Source: Herbidospora mongoliensis (lineage in GTDB: Bacteria; Actinomycetota; Actinomycetes; Streptosporangiales; Streptosporangiaceae). Taken from it: a stretch of 64,000 bases of DNA. Positions 26,493-36,089 of the stretch are shown one piece after another. The DNA lies in assembly GCF_001570545.1 (NCBI RefSeq), contig NZ_BBXD01000013.1, forward strand, positions 62,001 through 126,000. Reading direction: 5' to 3'. The notes below the pieces were generated by a model. It was not told the origin of the DNA and did no database searches. It was given only the letters and a program-made list of their open reading frames with translations. Each line of letters opens with the position of its first letter. The first letter of the stretch is position 1. Made by a program: the position numbers and the translations under genes.

Positions 26493-27520
26493 AACGTCTC
26501 GCCTGGCCGTTGGGAATGCTGGCCGCCCTGCTGCTGGTCAACCTGATCTTCACCGACCACTTCTTCCAGATCGAGATCAAAGACGGCCACCTCTACGGCA
26601 GCCTGATCGACATCTTCCGCTTCGGCGCCCCCCTCATCCTGGTCGCGCTCGGAATGACGCTGGTCATCGCGACCAGCGGCATCGACCTGTCGGTCGGCTC
26701 GGTGGTGGCGATCTCCGGAGCGATGGCCTGCCTGCAGATCACCTCACTCTCCTCCCAGGACTCGATCGGCGGCGTCCTGGGCGCGGCGGGGATCGCCCTC
26801 GGGCTGGCCGTCGCGCTGGGCGTCGGCAACGGCTTCCTGGTCGCGGTCATCGGCATTCAGCCGATCATCGCGACGCTGATCCTGATGGTCGCCGGGCGAG
26901 GTCTGGCCCAGCTCATCAGCGACGGCCAGATCATCACCGTCAACAGCGCGCCCTACAAGCTGATCGGCGGCGGCTACTGGCTGACCCTGCCGTTCGGCAT
27001 CATCATCGTCGCGGTCGTGCTGGCGCTGACCGCGTTCTTCACCCGGCGGCTGGCGCTCGGCCTGCTGATCGAGTCGGTCGGCGGCAACGCCGAGGCGAGC
27101 CGCCTGTCCGGCATCCGCTCGCGCGGCATCCTGATCGTCGTCTACGCCTTCTGCGCGCTGTGCGCGGGCATCGCCGGACTGATGATCAGCTCCAACGTCT
27201 CCAGCGCCGACGGCAACAACGCCGGCCTGTGGATCGAGCTGGACGCCATCCTCGCCGTCGTCATCGGCGGCACCTCCCTGGCCGGCGGCCGCTTCTCCCT
27301 CAGCGGCACCGTGCTGGGCGCCCTCATCATCCAGACCCTGACCACGACGATCTACTCCATCGGCGTGCCCCCGGAGACGACGCTGCTGTTCAAGGCGCTC
27401 GTCGTGACGATCGTCTGCCTGCTCCAGTCGCCGGCGTTCCGGGCCAAGGTCTTCCGCAACCGTAGAAAACCGGCGCCGCCGGCGGTGTCCGCCGAGGAGA
27501 AAGTGACGGTGGCCACGTGA
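26489..27520 (+). CDS. Sugar ABC transporter permease 1 (YtfT-like)
   Basis: 343 aa, about 8-10 hydrophobic segments. GMTLVIATSGIDLSVGSVVAISG and the later ELDAILAVVIGGTSLAGGRFSL are the conserved blocks of the RbsC/XylH/YtfT permease family. The ATG overlaps the ATPase stop (ATGA), so translation is coupled. It would form a heterodimeric channel with the next gene product, as YtfT does with YjfF. Confidence 0.92.
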   Translation: MKRLAWPLGMLAALLLVNLIFTDHFFQIEIKDGHLYGSLIDIFRFGAPLILVALGMTLVIATSGIDLSVGSVVAISGAMACLQITSLSSQDSIGGVLGAAGIALGLAVALGVGNGFLVAVIGIQPIIATLILMVAGRGLAQLISDGQIITVNSAPYKLIGGGYWLTLPFGIIIVAVVLALTAFFTRRLALGLLIESVGGNAEASRLSGIRSRGILIVVYAFCALCAGIAGLMISSNVSSADGNNAGLWIELDAILAVVIGGTSLAGGRFSLSGTVLGALIIQTLTTTIYSIGVPPETTLLFKALVVTIVCLLQSPAFRAKVFRNRRKPAPPAVSAEEKVTVAT

Positions 27521-28512
27521 AGACACTGGCGCTCCCCCGACAGCTGCCGCGGACGCTGCCCCGCAACTACCTGCCGGTGCTGGTGACCGGCGCGCTGTTC
27601 CTGGCGATGTTCGTGGCCGGCGGCATCCGGTACGAGGGCTTCGCGACCGGCCAGATCATCCTGAACGTCTTCATCGACAACGCCTTCCTGCTGGTCGTGG
27701 CGGTCGGCATGACGTTCGTCATCCTCACCGGGGGCATCGACCTGTCGGTCGGCTCGGTGGTGGCGCTGACCACGATGATCTCGGCCTCGCTGCTGCCGTC
27801 CACCCCCTCGTTCCTGGTGATCCTTCTGGTCCTGGCGATCGGCGGAACCCTGGGCGCGGCGATGGGCGCGATCATCCACTACTTCGAGATCCAGCCGTTC
27901 ATCGTGACGCTCGCCGGGATGTTCCTGGCCCGGGGCCTGTGCTACACGATCGGCACCGACTCGATCCCGATCACCGACCCGACCTTCACCTCGATCGCGC
28001 AGACCCACATCGTTCTGGGGCCCGACCTCTGGATCTCCCCCAGCGTGCTGATCGCGGTGGCGGTGGTGGTGCTGGCGACGTACACACTGCACTACACGCG
28101 CACGGGCAGAAACGTCTACGCGGTCGGCGGCAACGAGCAGTCGGCGCTGCTCATGGGTCTGCCGGTGGCCCGGACCAAGATCGTCGTCTACACGATCTCC
28201 GGTCTGTGCTCGGCGCTCGGCGGCCTGCTGCTGTCGTTCTACATGCTGTCGGGCTACGGCCTGCACGCCGTCGGCATGGAACTCGACGCCATCGCGGCGG
28301 TCGTCATCGGCGGCACCCTGCTGACCGGCGGCTCCGGCTACCTGCTCGGCACGGTTCTCGGTGTGCTCGTGCTCGGGCTGATCCAGACGGTCATCAGCTT
28401 CGAGGGCACCCTCAGTTCATGGTGGACCAAGATCGTGATCGGGCTGCTCCTCCTGATCTTCATCCTTCTCCAGCGACTCATTGTGACGACAGGAGCGACA
28501 CGTGACCGATGA
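27517..28512 (+). CDS. Sugar ABC transporter permease 2 (YjfF-like)
   Basis: 331 aa, same family as its neighbour (VGMTFVILTGGIDLSVGSVVAL; ELDAIAAVVIGGTLLTGGSGYLLGT). The GTG start overlaps the previous stop by 4 bp. Two different permease genes in tandem are the hallmark of ytfQRT-yjfF-type systems and distinguish this operon from araFGH, which has one permease gene. Its 3' end overlaps araB by 11 bp. Confidence 0.92.
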   Translation: MKTLALPRQLPRTLPRNYLPVLVTGALFLAMFVAGGIRYEGFATGQIILNVFIDNAFLLVVAVGMTFVILTGGIDLSVGSVVALTTMISASLLPSTPSFLVILLVLAIGGTLGAAMGAIIHYFEIQPFIVTLAGMFLARGLCYTIGTDSIPITDPTFTSIAQTHIVLGPDLWISPSVLIAVAVVVLATYTLHYTRTGRNVYAVGGNEQSALLMGLPVARTKIVVYTISGLCSALGGLLLSFYMLSGYGLHAVGMELDAIAAVVIGGTLLTGGSGYLLGTVLGVLVLGLIQTVISFEGTLSSWWTKIVIGLLLLIFILLQRLIVTTGATRDR

Positions 28513-30121
28513 CAGATATGTGGTGGGAGTCGACTACGGCACCCTCTCGGGACGGGCCGTCGTGGTCCGGGTCCGGGACGGGGCCGAACTCGGCTCCGCC
28601 GTTCATGAATACGCGCAGGGGGTGATCTCCGGCCCCACCCCCGACTGGGCGCTGCAGTCGCCCGAAGACTGGCGTGAGGTGCTGCGGATCGCGGTGCCGA
28701 AGGCGGTGGAATCGGCCGGGGTCGCTCCTGAGGAAGTTATCGGCATCGCGACCGACTTCACGGCCTGCACCATCCTGCCCGCCCTGGCCGACGGAACCCC
28801 TTTGAACGAGCGGTTCCCCGACCGGCCGCACGCGTGGCCCAAGCTGTGGAAGCACCACGCCGCGCAGGCCCATGCCGACCGGATCAACGAGCTGGCCGCT
28901 TCCAGGGGGGAAGCGTGGCTGCCGAGGTACGGAGGCAAGATCTCGTCGGAGTGGGCGTTCGCCAAGGGTCTGCAGCTGCTGGAGGAGGACCCGGAGCTCT
29001 ACGCGCTGGCCGACAGGTGGATCGAGGCGGCCGACTGGATCATCTGGGAACTGAGCGGCGTCGAGACGCGCAACGTCTGCACCGCCGGTTACAAGGGGAT
29101 CTACCAGGACGGCTCCTACCCGTCCGAGGAGTTCCTGGCCGCGCTCAACCCCGGGTTCGCCGGTTTCACCGCGAAGCTCGGTAGCGAGCTGTCGCCCCTG
29201 GGCGGCCGCGCCGGCTCGTTGTCGGCGAAGGGCGCCGAGTGGACCGGCCTGCCCGAGGGCATCGCGGTCGCGGTCGGCAACGTCGACGCGCACGTGACGG
29301 CCGCCGCCGCCGACGCGGTGCGGCCCGGCCAGATGGTCGCGATCATGGGCACCTCGACGTGCCTGGTCATGAACGGTGAGAACCTCGCCGAGGTGCCGGG
29401 CATGTGCGGCGTGGTCCAGGACGGGATCGTTCCCGGGCTCTGGGGCTACGAGGCCGGGCAGTCGGCCGTCGGCGACATCTTCGCCTGGTTCGTCGACAAC
29501 TACGTGCCCGCCTCCTACGTCGAGAAGGCCGCCGAGCTGGGCGTCTCGGTGCACCAATACCTGACCTCGCTGGCCGAGGGCCAGGCGATCGGCGCCCACG
29601 GGCTGGTCGCGCTCGATTGGTTCGGCGGCAACCGGTCGGTGCTGGTCGACCACGACCTCTCGGGTGTCGTCGTCGGCCAGACGCTGTCGACCAAGCCGGA
29701 GGACGTCTACCGCGCGCTGCTCGAGTCGACCGCGTTCGGCTGCCGGGTCATCGTGGAGACCTTCGAGGCCTCCGGGGTCCCGGTCGAGGAGTTCGTCGTC
29801 GCGGGCGGGCTGCTGAAGAACGCGTTCCTCATGCAGACCTACGCCGACGTGCTGCGCAAGCCGCTGGCGACCATCGAGTCCGATCAGGGTCCCGCGCTGG
29901 GTTCGGCCATCCACGCCGCGGTGGCGGCCGGGGCGTACGACGACATCCCCTCGGCGGCGGCGGCGATGGGCAAGCGGAAGGCGAAGGCGTACACGCCCGA
30001 CCCCGAGCGGGCCGCGGCCTACGACCGGCTCTACGCCGAATACCGCATCCTGCACGACCACTTCGCCGGCCGCGGCCTGCTGCACCGGCTGCGCGCGATC
30101 CGGAACGAGGCCTCCCAGTGA
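28502..30121 (+). CDS. araB: Ribulokinase
   Basis: 539 aa, FGGY carbohydrate kinase. Phosphorylates L-ribulose to L-ribulose 5-phosphate. YVVGVDYGTLSGRAVVV is the phosphate-1 region typical of AraB, followed by FTACTILPALADGTPL, and EWAFAKGLQLLEEDPELY is also characteristic of ribulokinases. The C-terminal ATPase part contains GNVDAHVTAAA, MGTSTCLVMN, and VVAGGLLKNAFLMQTYADVL. The GTG start overlaps the permease gene by 11 bp. Placement between the transporter and araD/araA makes the assignment firm. Confidence 0.95.
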   Translation: MTDDRYVVGVDYGTLSGRAVVVRVRDGAELGSAVHEYAQGVISGPTPDWALQSPEDWREVLRIAVPKAVESAGVAPEEVIGIATDFTACTILPALADGTPLNERFPDRPHAWPKLWKHHAAQAHADRINELAASRGEAWLPRYGGKISSEWAFAKGLQLLEEDPELYALADRWIEAADWIIWELSGVETRNVCTAGYKGIYQDGSYPSEEFLAALNPGFAGFTAKLGSELSPLGGRAGSLSAKGAEWTGLPEGIAVAVGNVDAHVTAAAADAVRPGQMVAIMGTSTCLVMNGENLAEVPGMCGVVQDGIVPGLWGYEAGQSAVGDIFAWFVDNYVPASYVEKAAELGVSVHQYLTSLAEGQAIGAHGLVALDWFGGNRSVLVDHDLSGVVVGQTLSTKPEDVYRALLESTAFGCRVIVETFEASGVPVEEFVVAGGLLKNAFLMQTYADVLRKPLATIESDQGPALGSAIHAAVAAGAYDDIPSAAAAMGKRKAKAYTPDPERAAAYDRLYAEYRILHDHFAGRGLLHRLRAIRNEASQ

Positions 30122-30765
30122 GAAAGACCGTCAGCGCCCTGCACTCGGAACTCGTCCGCTACGGCCTGGTCGCCTGGACCGCCGGCAACGTCTCGGGCCG
30201 GATCCCGGGCGAGGACCTGTTCGTCATCAAGCCCAGCGGCCTGTCCTACGACGAACTGACCCCCGAGTCGATGGTCGTCTGCGACCTCGACGGCAACCTG
30301 GTCGAAGGCTCTTTCGAACCTTCGAGTGACACCGCCGCGCACGCCTACATCTACCGCCACCTGCCCGAGGTCGGCGGCGTCGTGCACACCCACTCGACCT
30401 ACGCCTCCGCCTGGGCGGCCCGCGGCGAGTCGATCCCGTGCGTGCTGACCGCGATGGCCGACGAGTTCGGCGGCGAGATCCCCATCGGCCCGTTCGCCCT
30501 CATCGGCGGTGACGACATCGGCCGGGGCCTGGTCGACACGCTGAAGGGCCACCGCTCCCCCGCGGTCCTCATGCGCAACCACGGCGTCTTCACCATCGGC
30601 GCCACCCCCAAGGCCGCCGTCAAGGCCGCCGTGATGTGTGAGGACGTCGCCCGGACCGTGCACATCGCCCGCCAGCTCGGCGACGTCATCCCCATCGAAG
30701 AAAAGCACATCGACGCGCTGTACGACCGCTACCAGAACGTCTACGGACAGAGGAGCACCAAGTGA
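30118..30765 (+). CDS. araD: L-ribulose-5-phosphate 4-epimerase
   Basis: 215 aa class II aldolase-fold protein. Converts L-ribulose 5-phosphate to D-xylulose 5-phosphate. Conserved parts: GNVS (23-26) and PSGLSY (39-44) for phosphate binding, and likely zinc ligands Asp71, His90, His92 (VVHTHST) and His155 (MRNHGVF); the Asp71-His90 spacing equals that of E. coli AraD. GTG at 30118 overlaps the araB stop (GTGA), giving the usual family length, so longer in-frame extensions upstream are not used. It overlaps araA by 4 bp. Confidence 0.93.
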   Translation: MRKTVSALHSELVRYGLVAWTAGNVSGRIPGEDLFVIKPSGLSYDELTPESMVVCDLDGNLVEGSFEPSSDTAAHAYIYRHLPEVGGVVHTHSTYASAWAARGESIPCVLTAMADEFGGEIPIGPFALIGGDDIGRGLVDTLKGHRSPAVLMRNHGVFTIGATPKAAVKAAVMCEDVARTVHIARQLGDVIPIEEKHIDALYDRYQNVYGQRSTK

Positions 30766-32237
30766 AACTGTGGTTTCTGACCGGCAGCCAGTCTCTCTAC
30801 GGAGACGAGACGCTGGCCCAGGTCGCCGACCAGTCGCGGGCGATCGCGACGGAGTTGGGCCACGCCCTGCCGTTCGATCTGGAGTGGAAGCCGGTCCTGC
30901 TCGACGCGACGTCCATCCGCAACGTGATGCTCGCCGCCAACGCCGACGACGAGTGCGGCGGCATCATCGCGTGGATGCACACCTTCTCCCCGGCGAAGAT
31001 GTGGATCGCCGGTCTCGACGCCCTGCGCAAGCCGCTGCTGCACCTGCACACCCAGGCCAACCGCGACCTGCCGTGGGCGACCATCGACATGGACTTCATG
31101 AACCTGAACCAGGCCGCCCACGGCGACCGCGAGTTCGGCTACGTCCAGTCGCGCCTCGGCGTGGCCCGCAAGACCGTCACCGGCCACGTCTCCGACCCGG
31201 CCGTGGCGTCCCGAATCTCGGCATGGGCACGGGCCGCGGCCGGCCGGGCCGAGGTCGGCTCCCTGAAACTGGCGCGGTTCGGCGACAACATGCGCGACGT
31301 CGCGGTGACCGAGGGCGACAAGGTCGAGGCCCAGCTGCGCTTCGGCGTCTCGGTGAACACCTACGGCGTCAACGACCTGGTCGCGGTCGTCGACGCGCAG
31401 TCCGACGCCGACGTCACCGCCCTGGTGAAGGAGTACGAGGACCTCTACGACGTCGCCGCGGACCTTCGTAGTGACGGTTCCCGGCACGAGTCGCTGCGCT
31501 ACGGCGCCCGGATCGAGCTCGGCCTGCGCACCTTCCTCACCGAAGGCGGCTTCAAGGCGTTCACCACCAACTTCGAGGACCTCGGCGGCCTGCGCCAGCT
31601 CCCCGGCCTGGCGGTCCAGCGTCTGATGGCCGACGGCTACGGCTTCGGCGGCGAGGGCGACTGGAAGACGTCGGTCCTGCTCAGGACTCTGAAGGCGATG
31701 GTGCCCGGGGGCGGCACCTCGTTCATGGAGGACTACACCTATCACCTGACGCCCGGTGAAGAGCTGATCCTCGGCGCCCACATGCTGGAGGTCTGCCCCA
31801 GCATCGCCGCCGGGAAGCCGTCGCTGGAGGTCCACCCGCTCGGCATCGGCGGCCGCGAAGACCCGGTCCGCCTGGTCTTCAACGCGGCTCCCGGCCCGGC
31901 GGTCGTCATCGGCCTGGCCGACATGGGCGAGCGCTTCCGCCTGGTCGCCAACGAGATCGACGTGGTGGCCCCGCCGGAGGCCCTGCCCAACCTCCCGGTG
32001 GCCCGCGCCGTCTGGAAGCCCCGCCCCGACCTGCGCACCTCCTCGGAGTCGTGGCTGACCGCCGGAGCGCCGCACCACACCGTGCTCTCGGCCGCCGTCG
32101 GCGCGGAGGAACTGCACGACTTCTCCGACATGCTCGGCGTGGAACTCCTGCTGATCGACGCGGACACCACGACGCGCCGGTTCACCCAGGAACTGCGCTG
32201 GAACCAGGCCTACTACCGCCTGGCCCAGGGCTTCTAG
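30762..32237 (+). CDS. araA: L-arabinose isomerase
   Basis: 491 aa. Isomerises L-arabinose to L-ribulose with Mn2+. The start [17 protein letters not shown] and blocks such as [38 protein letters not shown] and FMEDYTYHL are diagnostic. Length is close to the 490-500 aa of the family. GTG at 30762 overlaps the araD stop by 4 bp. It is the last gene of the operon; the next 225 bp contain no gene. Confidence 0.96.
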   Translation: MKLWFLTGSQSLYGDETLAQVADQSRAIATELGHALPFDLEWKPVLLDATSIRNVMLAANADDECGGIIAWMHTFSPAKMWIAGLDALRKPLLHLHTQANRDLPWATIDMDFMNLNQAAHGDREFGYVQSRLGVARKTVTGHVSDPAVASRISAWARAAAGRAEVGSLKLARFGDNMRDVAVTEGDKVEAQLRFGVSVNTYGVNDLVAVVDAQSDADVTALVKEYEDLYDVAADLRSDGSRHESLRYGARIELGLRTFLTEGGFKAFTTNFEDLGGLRQLPGLAVQRLMADGYGFGGEGDWKTSVLLRTLKAMVPGGGTSFMEDYTYHLTPGEELILGAHMLEVCPSIAAGKPSLEVHPLGIGGREDPVRLVFNAAPGPAVVIGLADMGERFRLVANEIDVVAPPEALPNLPVARAVWKPRPDLRTSSESWLTAGAPHHTVLSAAVGAEELHDFSDMLGVELLLIDADTTTRRFTQELRWNQAYYRLAQGF

Positions 32238-32381
32238 GACCTGCCGAATGAGGTGAGACGGCTGCGAGGAGTGCCATCCTCCCGGCCGCCCCACCCACCC
32301 TGGGGTCGAGCCATCGTCGCCGCCGCGACCGACGTTCTCCCCGGCGACGATCACGCCTGTGGAAAACCCATGAGCGGCAGC

Positions 32382-32417
32382 CGCCAGGTCTACCCCGTGC
32401 GCCGGAGAGACCTGGCG
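32382..32417. promoter_or_regulatory. 10-bp perfect inverted repeat between araA and the LysR gene
   Basis: CGCCAGGTCT (32382-32391) and AGACCTGGCG (32408-32417) are perfect reverse complements separated by 16 nt. It lies 45 bp before the LysR-family start and 145 bp after araA. There is no T-tract, so an operator (perhaps autoregulation of the LysR gene) or a non-canonical terminator are both possible. Confidence 0.45.
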
Positions 32418-32462
32418 GTCGCATCCACGCTTTCCTCCGGGGGCAGGCCCTAGGTTGGGATC

Positions 32463-33383
32463 ATGCTGCTCCGCGAGCTGGAATACCTCGTCGCGCTGGC
32501 CCGCGAGCGCCACTTCGCCCGAGCCGCCGAGGCGTGCCACGTCTCCCAGCCGTCGCTGTCAGCGGGCATCCGCCGCCTGGAAACCGATCTCGACGTGACG
32601 CTGGTGCGTCGCGGGAGAAGGTTCACCGGCCTGACCGAGGAGGGCGAGCGGGTCCTCCTGTGGGCCCACCGGATCCTCGCCGACCGCGACGGCCTGCGCG
32701 ACGACCTCAACCAGATGCGGGCCGGCATCTCCGGCACACTCCGGCTCGGCGCGATTCCCACCGCCCTCGCCGCGACGTCACTGCTCACCACCCCTTTCTG
32801 TGTACGTCACCCGCACGCCCGCATCTCCCTCGGCAGCCTGTCCTCGCGCGAGATCCACCGGCGGCTGAACGACTTCGAGATCGACGCCGCGCTGACCTAC
32901 CTCGACGGTGAGGACGGCGAGCGCGCCATCCCCCTCTACGAGGAGCGCTACCTGCTGCTCACCCCCGACGACGGCGAACTCGCCGACCGGGCGAGGGCCC
33001 GCTGGACCGAGGTCGCCGCGCTGCCGCTCTGCCTGCTCGGCCAGGAGATGCGCAACCGCCGCATCCTCGACGACCTGTTCCACGACGCCGGCGCGGCGGT
33101 GATCCCCGCGATCGAGACCGACAGCGTCTCGGCGCTGTTCGCCCACGTCGCCACCCACCGCTGGTCGAGCGTGATCGCGCACGCGTGGCTGCACATGATC
33201 GGTGTCCCCGAGGGCATGAAGATCGTCCCGATGGAGACCCCGACCCGCGCCCCGCAGATCGGCCTGGTCACGGCCGAGCGTTCGCCGGAGCCCGTGGTCG
33301 TGCGAGCGCTCCTCGACGTCGCCCGCGGCCTCGATCTTCGCGACGCCCTCGACGCCACCCTGCGCACCCACCTGGCACGATAG
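32463..33383 (+). CDS. LysR-family transcriptional regulator
   Basis: 306 aa. Residues 1-60 are the LysR winged helix-turn-helix (LRELEYLVALARERHFARAAEACHVSQ, reading into PSLSAGIRRLE), followed by a linker helix and a periplasmic-binding-like effector domain (about 90-295). The gene lies 100 bp upstream of the formate dehydrogenase gene on the same strand, so it may control it; LysR genes are more often divergent from their targets, so this is only suggestive. The effector is unknown. Confidence 0.92.
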   Translation: MLLRELEYLVALARERHFARAAEACHVSQPSLSAGIRRLETDLDVTLVRRGRRFTGLTEEGERVLLWAHRILADRDGLRDDLNQMRAGISGTLRLGAIPTALAATSLLTTPFCVRHPHARISLGSLSSREIHRRLNDFEIDAALTYLDGEDGERAIPLYEERYLLLTPDDGELADRARARWTEVAALPLCLLGQEMRNRRILDDLFHDAGAAVIPAIETDSVSALFAHVATHRWSSVIAHAWLHMIGVPEGMKIVPMETPTRAPQIGLVTAERSPEPVVVRALLDVARGLDLRDALDATLRTHLAR

Positions 33384-33483
33384 GCAACGTCTATCATCAA
33401 TAGGAACATACGCTTTGACCTGCTATGGAGCGTCTTGAAGGGTGGACATAGACCACCTTCCTGGCGGACGAAAGGCGATTCCC

Positions 33484-34644
33484 ATGGCCAAGGTCCTGTG
33501 TGTTCTGTATGACGACCCGGTCGACGGCTACCCCAAGACGTATGCCCGTGACGACCTTCCCCACCTGGACGGCTACCCGGGCGGGCAGACGCTGCCGACG
33601 CCGGCGGGAACCGACTTCACCCCGGGCCACCTGCTCGGCAGCGTGTCGGGCGAGCTCGGCCTGCGTAAATACCTGGAGGAGCGCGGCCACACGCTGGTCG
33701 TGACGTCCGACAAGGAGGGCGAGAACTCCGAGTTCGACCGTGAGCTCGTCGACGCCGACATCGTCATCTCGCAGCCGTTCTGGCCGGCGTACCTGACGCC
33801 GGAGCGGTTCGCTAAGGCCGAGAAGCTCAAGATCGCGATCACCGCCGGCATCGGCTCCGACCACGTCGACCTCGACTCCGCCATCGAGCGCGGCGTCACG
33901 GTCGCCGAGGTGACCTACTGCAACAGCATCAGCGTCGCCGAGCACGTGGTGATGATGATCCTGGGCCTGGTCCGCGACTACATCCCGGCCTACGAGTGGG
34001 TCAAGAAGGGCGGCTGGAACATCGCCGACGTGGTCAAACGCTCCTACGACCTCGAAGGCATGCACGTCGGCACCGTGGCGGCCGGCCGCATCGGCCTGGC
34101 GGTGCTGCGGCGGCTGGCGCCGTTCGACGTCCACCTCCACTACACCGACCGGCACCGTCTGCCCAAGGAGATCGAGGAGAGCCTCAACCTCACCTGGCAC
34201 GACAGCACCGCCGACATGGCCCCGGTGTGCGACGTCATCACGATCAACGCCCCGCTCCACCCGGAGACCGAGGGCATGTTCGACGACAAGCTGATCAGCA
34301 CGATGAAGCGCGGCGCGTACCTGATCAACACCGCCCGCGCCAAGATCGCCGACCGCGACGCGATCGTCCGCGCCCTGGAGAGCGGCCAGCTCGCCGGCTA
34401 CGCGGGCGACGTGTGGTACCCGCAGCCGGCCCCGGCCGACCACCCGTGGCGGACCATGCCGCACCACGGCATGACCCCGCACATGTCCGGCTCCTCCCTC
34501 TCGGCCCAGGCCCGCTACGCGGCCGGCACCCGGGAGATCCTGGAGTCGTTCTTCGCCGGCACCCCCATCCGCGACGAGTACCTGATCGTCGACGGCGGCG
34601 GCCTGGCCGGGACGGGCGCCCACTCGTACAGCACCAATAAGTAG
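33484..34644 (+). CDS. fdh: NAD-dependent formate dehydrogenase
   Basis: 386 aa D-2-hydroxyacid-dehydrogenase-fold enzyme. Oxidises formate to CO2 and gives NADH, without metals. Close to the well-studied Pseudomonas sp. 101 enzyme: [20 protein letters not shown] (from residue 196) binds NAD, and Arg285 (NTARAKIAD) and His333 ([10 protein letters not shown]) match catalytic Arg284 and His332. The C-terminal GTGAHSYS is also typical. The ATG at 33484 is used because AAAGGCG precedes it and the protein starts [11 protein letters not shown]; an in-frame GTG at 33442 lies inside a leader hairpin (GGTGG/CCACC, 33441-33457). The likely role is to recover reducing power from formate released in oxalate catabolism (genes at 47-64 kb). 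That link is inferred. Confidence 0.95.
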   Translation: MAKVLCVLYDDPVDGYPKTYARDDLPHLDGYPGGQTLPTPAGTDFTPGHLLGSVSGELGLRKYLEERGHTLVVTSDKEGENSEFDRELVDADIVISQPFWPAYLTPERFAKAEKLKIAITAGIGSDHVDLDSAIERGVTVAEVTYCNSISVAEHVVMMILGLVRDYIPAYEWVKKGGWNIADVVKRSYDLEGMHVGTVAAGRIGLAVLRRLAPFDVHLHYTDRHRLPKEIEESLNLTWHDSTADMAPVCDVITINAPLHPETEGMFDDKLISTMKRGAYLINTARAKIADRDAIVRALESGQLAGYAGDVWYPQPAPADHPWRTMPHHGMTPHMSGSSLSAQARYAAGTREILESFFAGTPIRDEYLIVDGGGLAGTGAHSYSTNK

Positions 34645-34663
34645 CCACGGTAAGTAGCCACGG
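34638..34663 (+). repeat. 13-bp tandem duplication over the formate dehydrogenase stop codon
   Basis: TAAGTAGCCACGG occurs twice head to tail; the first copy contains the fdh stop TAG. It looks like a recent slippage or duplication and has no obvious function. Confidence 0.7.
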
Positions 34664-34706
34664 CGATCCGCTTGCCAGACGGCGGTTGAAAGGGTTCAGT
34701 CCCCGA

Positions 34707-35039
34707 GTGACGATCATTCGCTCGCTGGTGCTGTTCGCCGTCGCCGCCATCGCAGAGATCGGCGGCGCCTGGCTCGTCTGGCAAGGGGTCCGCGAACACC
34801 GCGGCCTCATCTGGGCCGGGGCCGGGGTGATCGCGCTGGGGATCTACGGATTCGTCGCGACGCTCCAGCCCCAGGCCGAGTTCGGCCGCATCCTGGCCGC
34901 CTACGGCGGGGTGTTCGTGGCGGGGTCGCTGGCCTGGGGAATCGTGTTCGACGGCTTCCGCCCCGATCGGTGGGACCTGATCGGGGCGGGCATCTGCCTG
35001 CTCGGCGTGGCGGTCATCATGTATGCCCCGCGAGGATGA
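34707..35039 (+). CDS. YnfA/UPF0060-family membrane protein
   Basis: 110 aa with four hydrophobic segments. [45 protein letters not shown] and the C-terminal [19 protein letters not shown] are the family blocks. UPF0060 proteins are small SMR-like inner-membrane proteins of uncertain transport function. GTG at 34707 gives the usual length and begins at the first helix, with AAAGGG 12 nt before it. The last 23 bp overlap the convergent CadD-like gene. Confidence 0.85.
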   Translation: MTIIRSLVLFAVAAIAEIGGAWLVWQGVREHRGLIWAGAGVIALGIYGFVATLQPQAEFGRILAAYGGVFVAGSLAWGIVFDGFRPDRWDLIGAGICLLGVAVIMYAPRG

Positions 35040-35577
35040 ATGCGCCGATCCCGATCAGAACGATGGGGAAGACGATGTGCCCCCATCTGGCCAGCGCCTT
35101 CGCGACCACGGGCCGCGTCGCGAGGAACCGGCCGACGAGGCAGAGCACGCCCACCATGATCAGGAAGACGATCACGTAGACGACGATGCCCTGGGTGGCG
35201 AAGACGGGGACGTACACACCGATGTTGTCACCGCCGTTCGCGAAGGTGATCCCGGCGACGGCGAGGATGCCGGTCGGCGCGGCGGCGGCTTCGTCGTCGT
35301 CCTTGTTCCTGAGGCCCCACAGGGCGCGCAGGCCGAGCGCGAGCGGGATCAGCCCGAGCCACCTGATCACCCCGTCGGGCAGCGCCGCCGCGCCGAGGGC
35401 GATCACGATGGAGACGGCGAGGATCGCGGCGAATCCGAGGTATTGCCCCAGAACGATCCGGAGAGCTGTGGTCTGGGTGAAAAAGAGGGCGATCAGCACG
35501 AGATCGTCCACGTTCGTAATAAGGAAAAGGCCGATGGCCTGCCCGATGGTGCCCGCGTTCACCCGGCTATCCTGCAC
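35017..35577 (-). CDS. CadD-family cadmium resistance transporter
   Basis: 186 aa with about six hydrophobic segments. [16 protein letters not shown] near the N-terminus and [17 protein letters not shown] in the middle are the two symmetric acidic motifs of the CadD family in the LysE superfamily. Members confer low-level cadmium resistance by efflux or sequestration. The ATG at 35577 sits 22 bp from the divergent NUDIX gene. Two small membrane transport genes meet here end to end, overlapping by 23 bp. Confidence 0.87.
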   Translation of the reverse strand: MQDSRVNAGTIGQAIGLFLITNVDDLVLIALFFTQTTALRIVLGQYLGFAAILAVSIVIALGAAALPDGVIRWLGLIPLALGLRALWGLRNKDDDEAAAAPTGILAVAGITFANGGDNIGVYVPVFATQGIVVYVIVFLIMVGVLCLVGRFLATRPVVAKALARWGHIVFPIVLIGIGAFILAGHT

Positions 35578-35599
35578 CTTTTCCGGATACTCTCAGCAG

Positions 35600-36088
35600 G
35601 TGGCGATCCGGAATTCACACTGCACCTTCTGCGGCGCCTCTTATGCGCTCGACCAGCCCTGGCCCCGCCTCTGCGCCGCCTGCGGCAACACCTCATACCT
35701 CAACCCGCTGCCGGTGGCCGTGATGGTCCTCCCGGTCGACGAGGGCCTCCTCGTCATCAGACGGGCGATCGAACCCCGGCTGGGGCGACTCGCCCTCCCC
35801 GGTGGCTTCATCGACATCGGCGAGTCCTGGCAGCACGCCGCGGCCCGCGAACTCTTCGAGGAGACCGGCATCAAGGTCTCCGCCGCCGACGTGACCCTGT
35901 TCGACGTGCTCAGCGCCCCCGACGGGACGGTTCTGATCTTCGGCCGCGCCCCGGCCGTCGCGAGCACCGACCTCCCGGTTTTCACCCCCACCCCGGAGAC
36001 CTCGGAGTGGCTGATCGTGAAGGAACCACAAGAGTTGGCGTTCCCCCTGCACACGCAGGTCATGGCCGCCTACTTCGCCAAGACGTGA
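35600..36088 (+). CDS. NUDIX hydrolase with N-terminal zinc ribbon
   Basis: 162 aa. The first 35 residues form a zinc ribbon (CTFCGASY and CAACGNTSY). The NUDIX box spans about residues 69-91: GFIDIGE, then seven residues, then RELFEETGI, fitting GX5EX7REUXEEXGU. Such proteins hydrolyse nucleoside-diphosphate-linked compounds; the zinc ribbon is shared with NADH pyrophosphatase (NudC) but the order and length differ. GTG at 35600 is chosen because it places the ribbon at the start; upstream in-frame sequence overlaps the CadD gene on the other strand. One nucleotide separates it from the next gene. Confidence 0.85.
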   Translation: MAIRNSHCTFCGASYALDQPWPRLCAACGNTSYLNPLPVAVMVLPVDEGLLVIRRAIEPRLGRLALPGGFIDIGESWQHAAARELFEETGIKVSAADVTLFDVLSAPDGTVLIFGRAPAVASTDLPVFTPTPETSEWLIVKEPQELAFPLHTQVMAAYFAKT

Positions 36089-36089
36089 C

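Noticed and set aside
29404-30765. A longer araD reading frame starting at 29404
   Set aside because: The upstream part lies within araB in another frame and has no epimerase similarity; the GTG at 30118 gives the family length.
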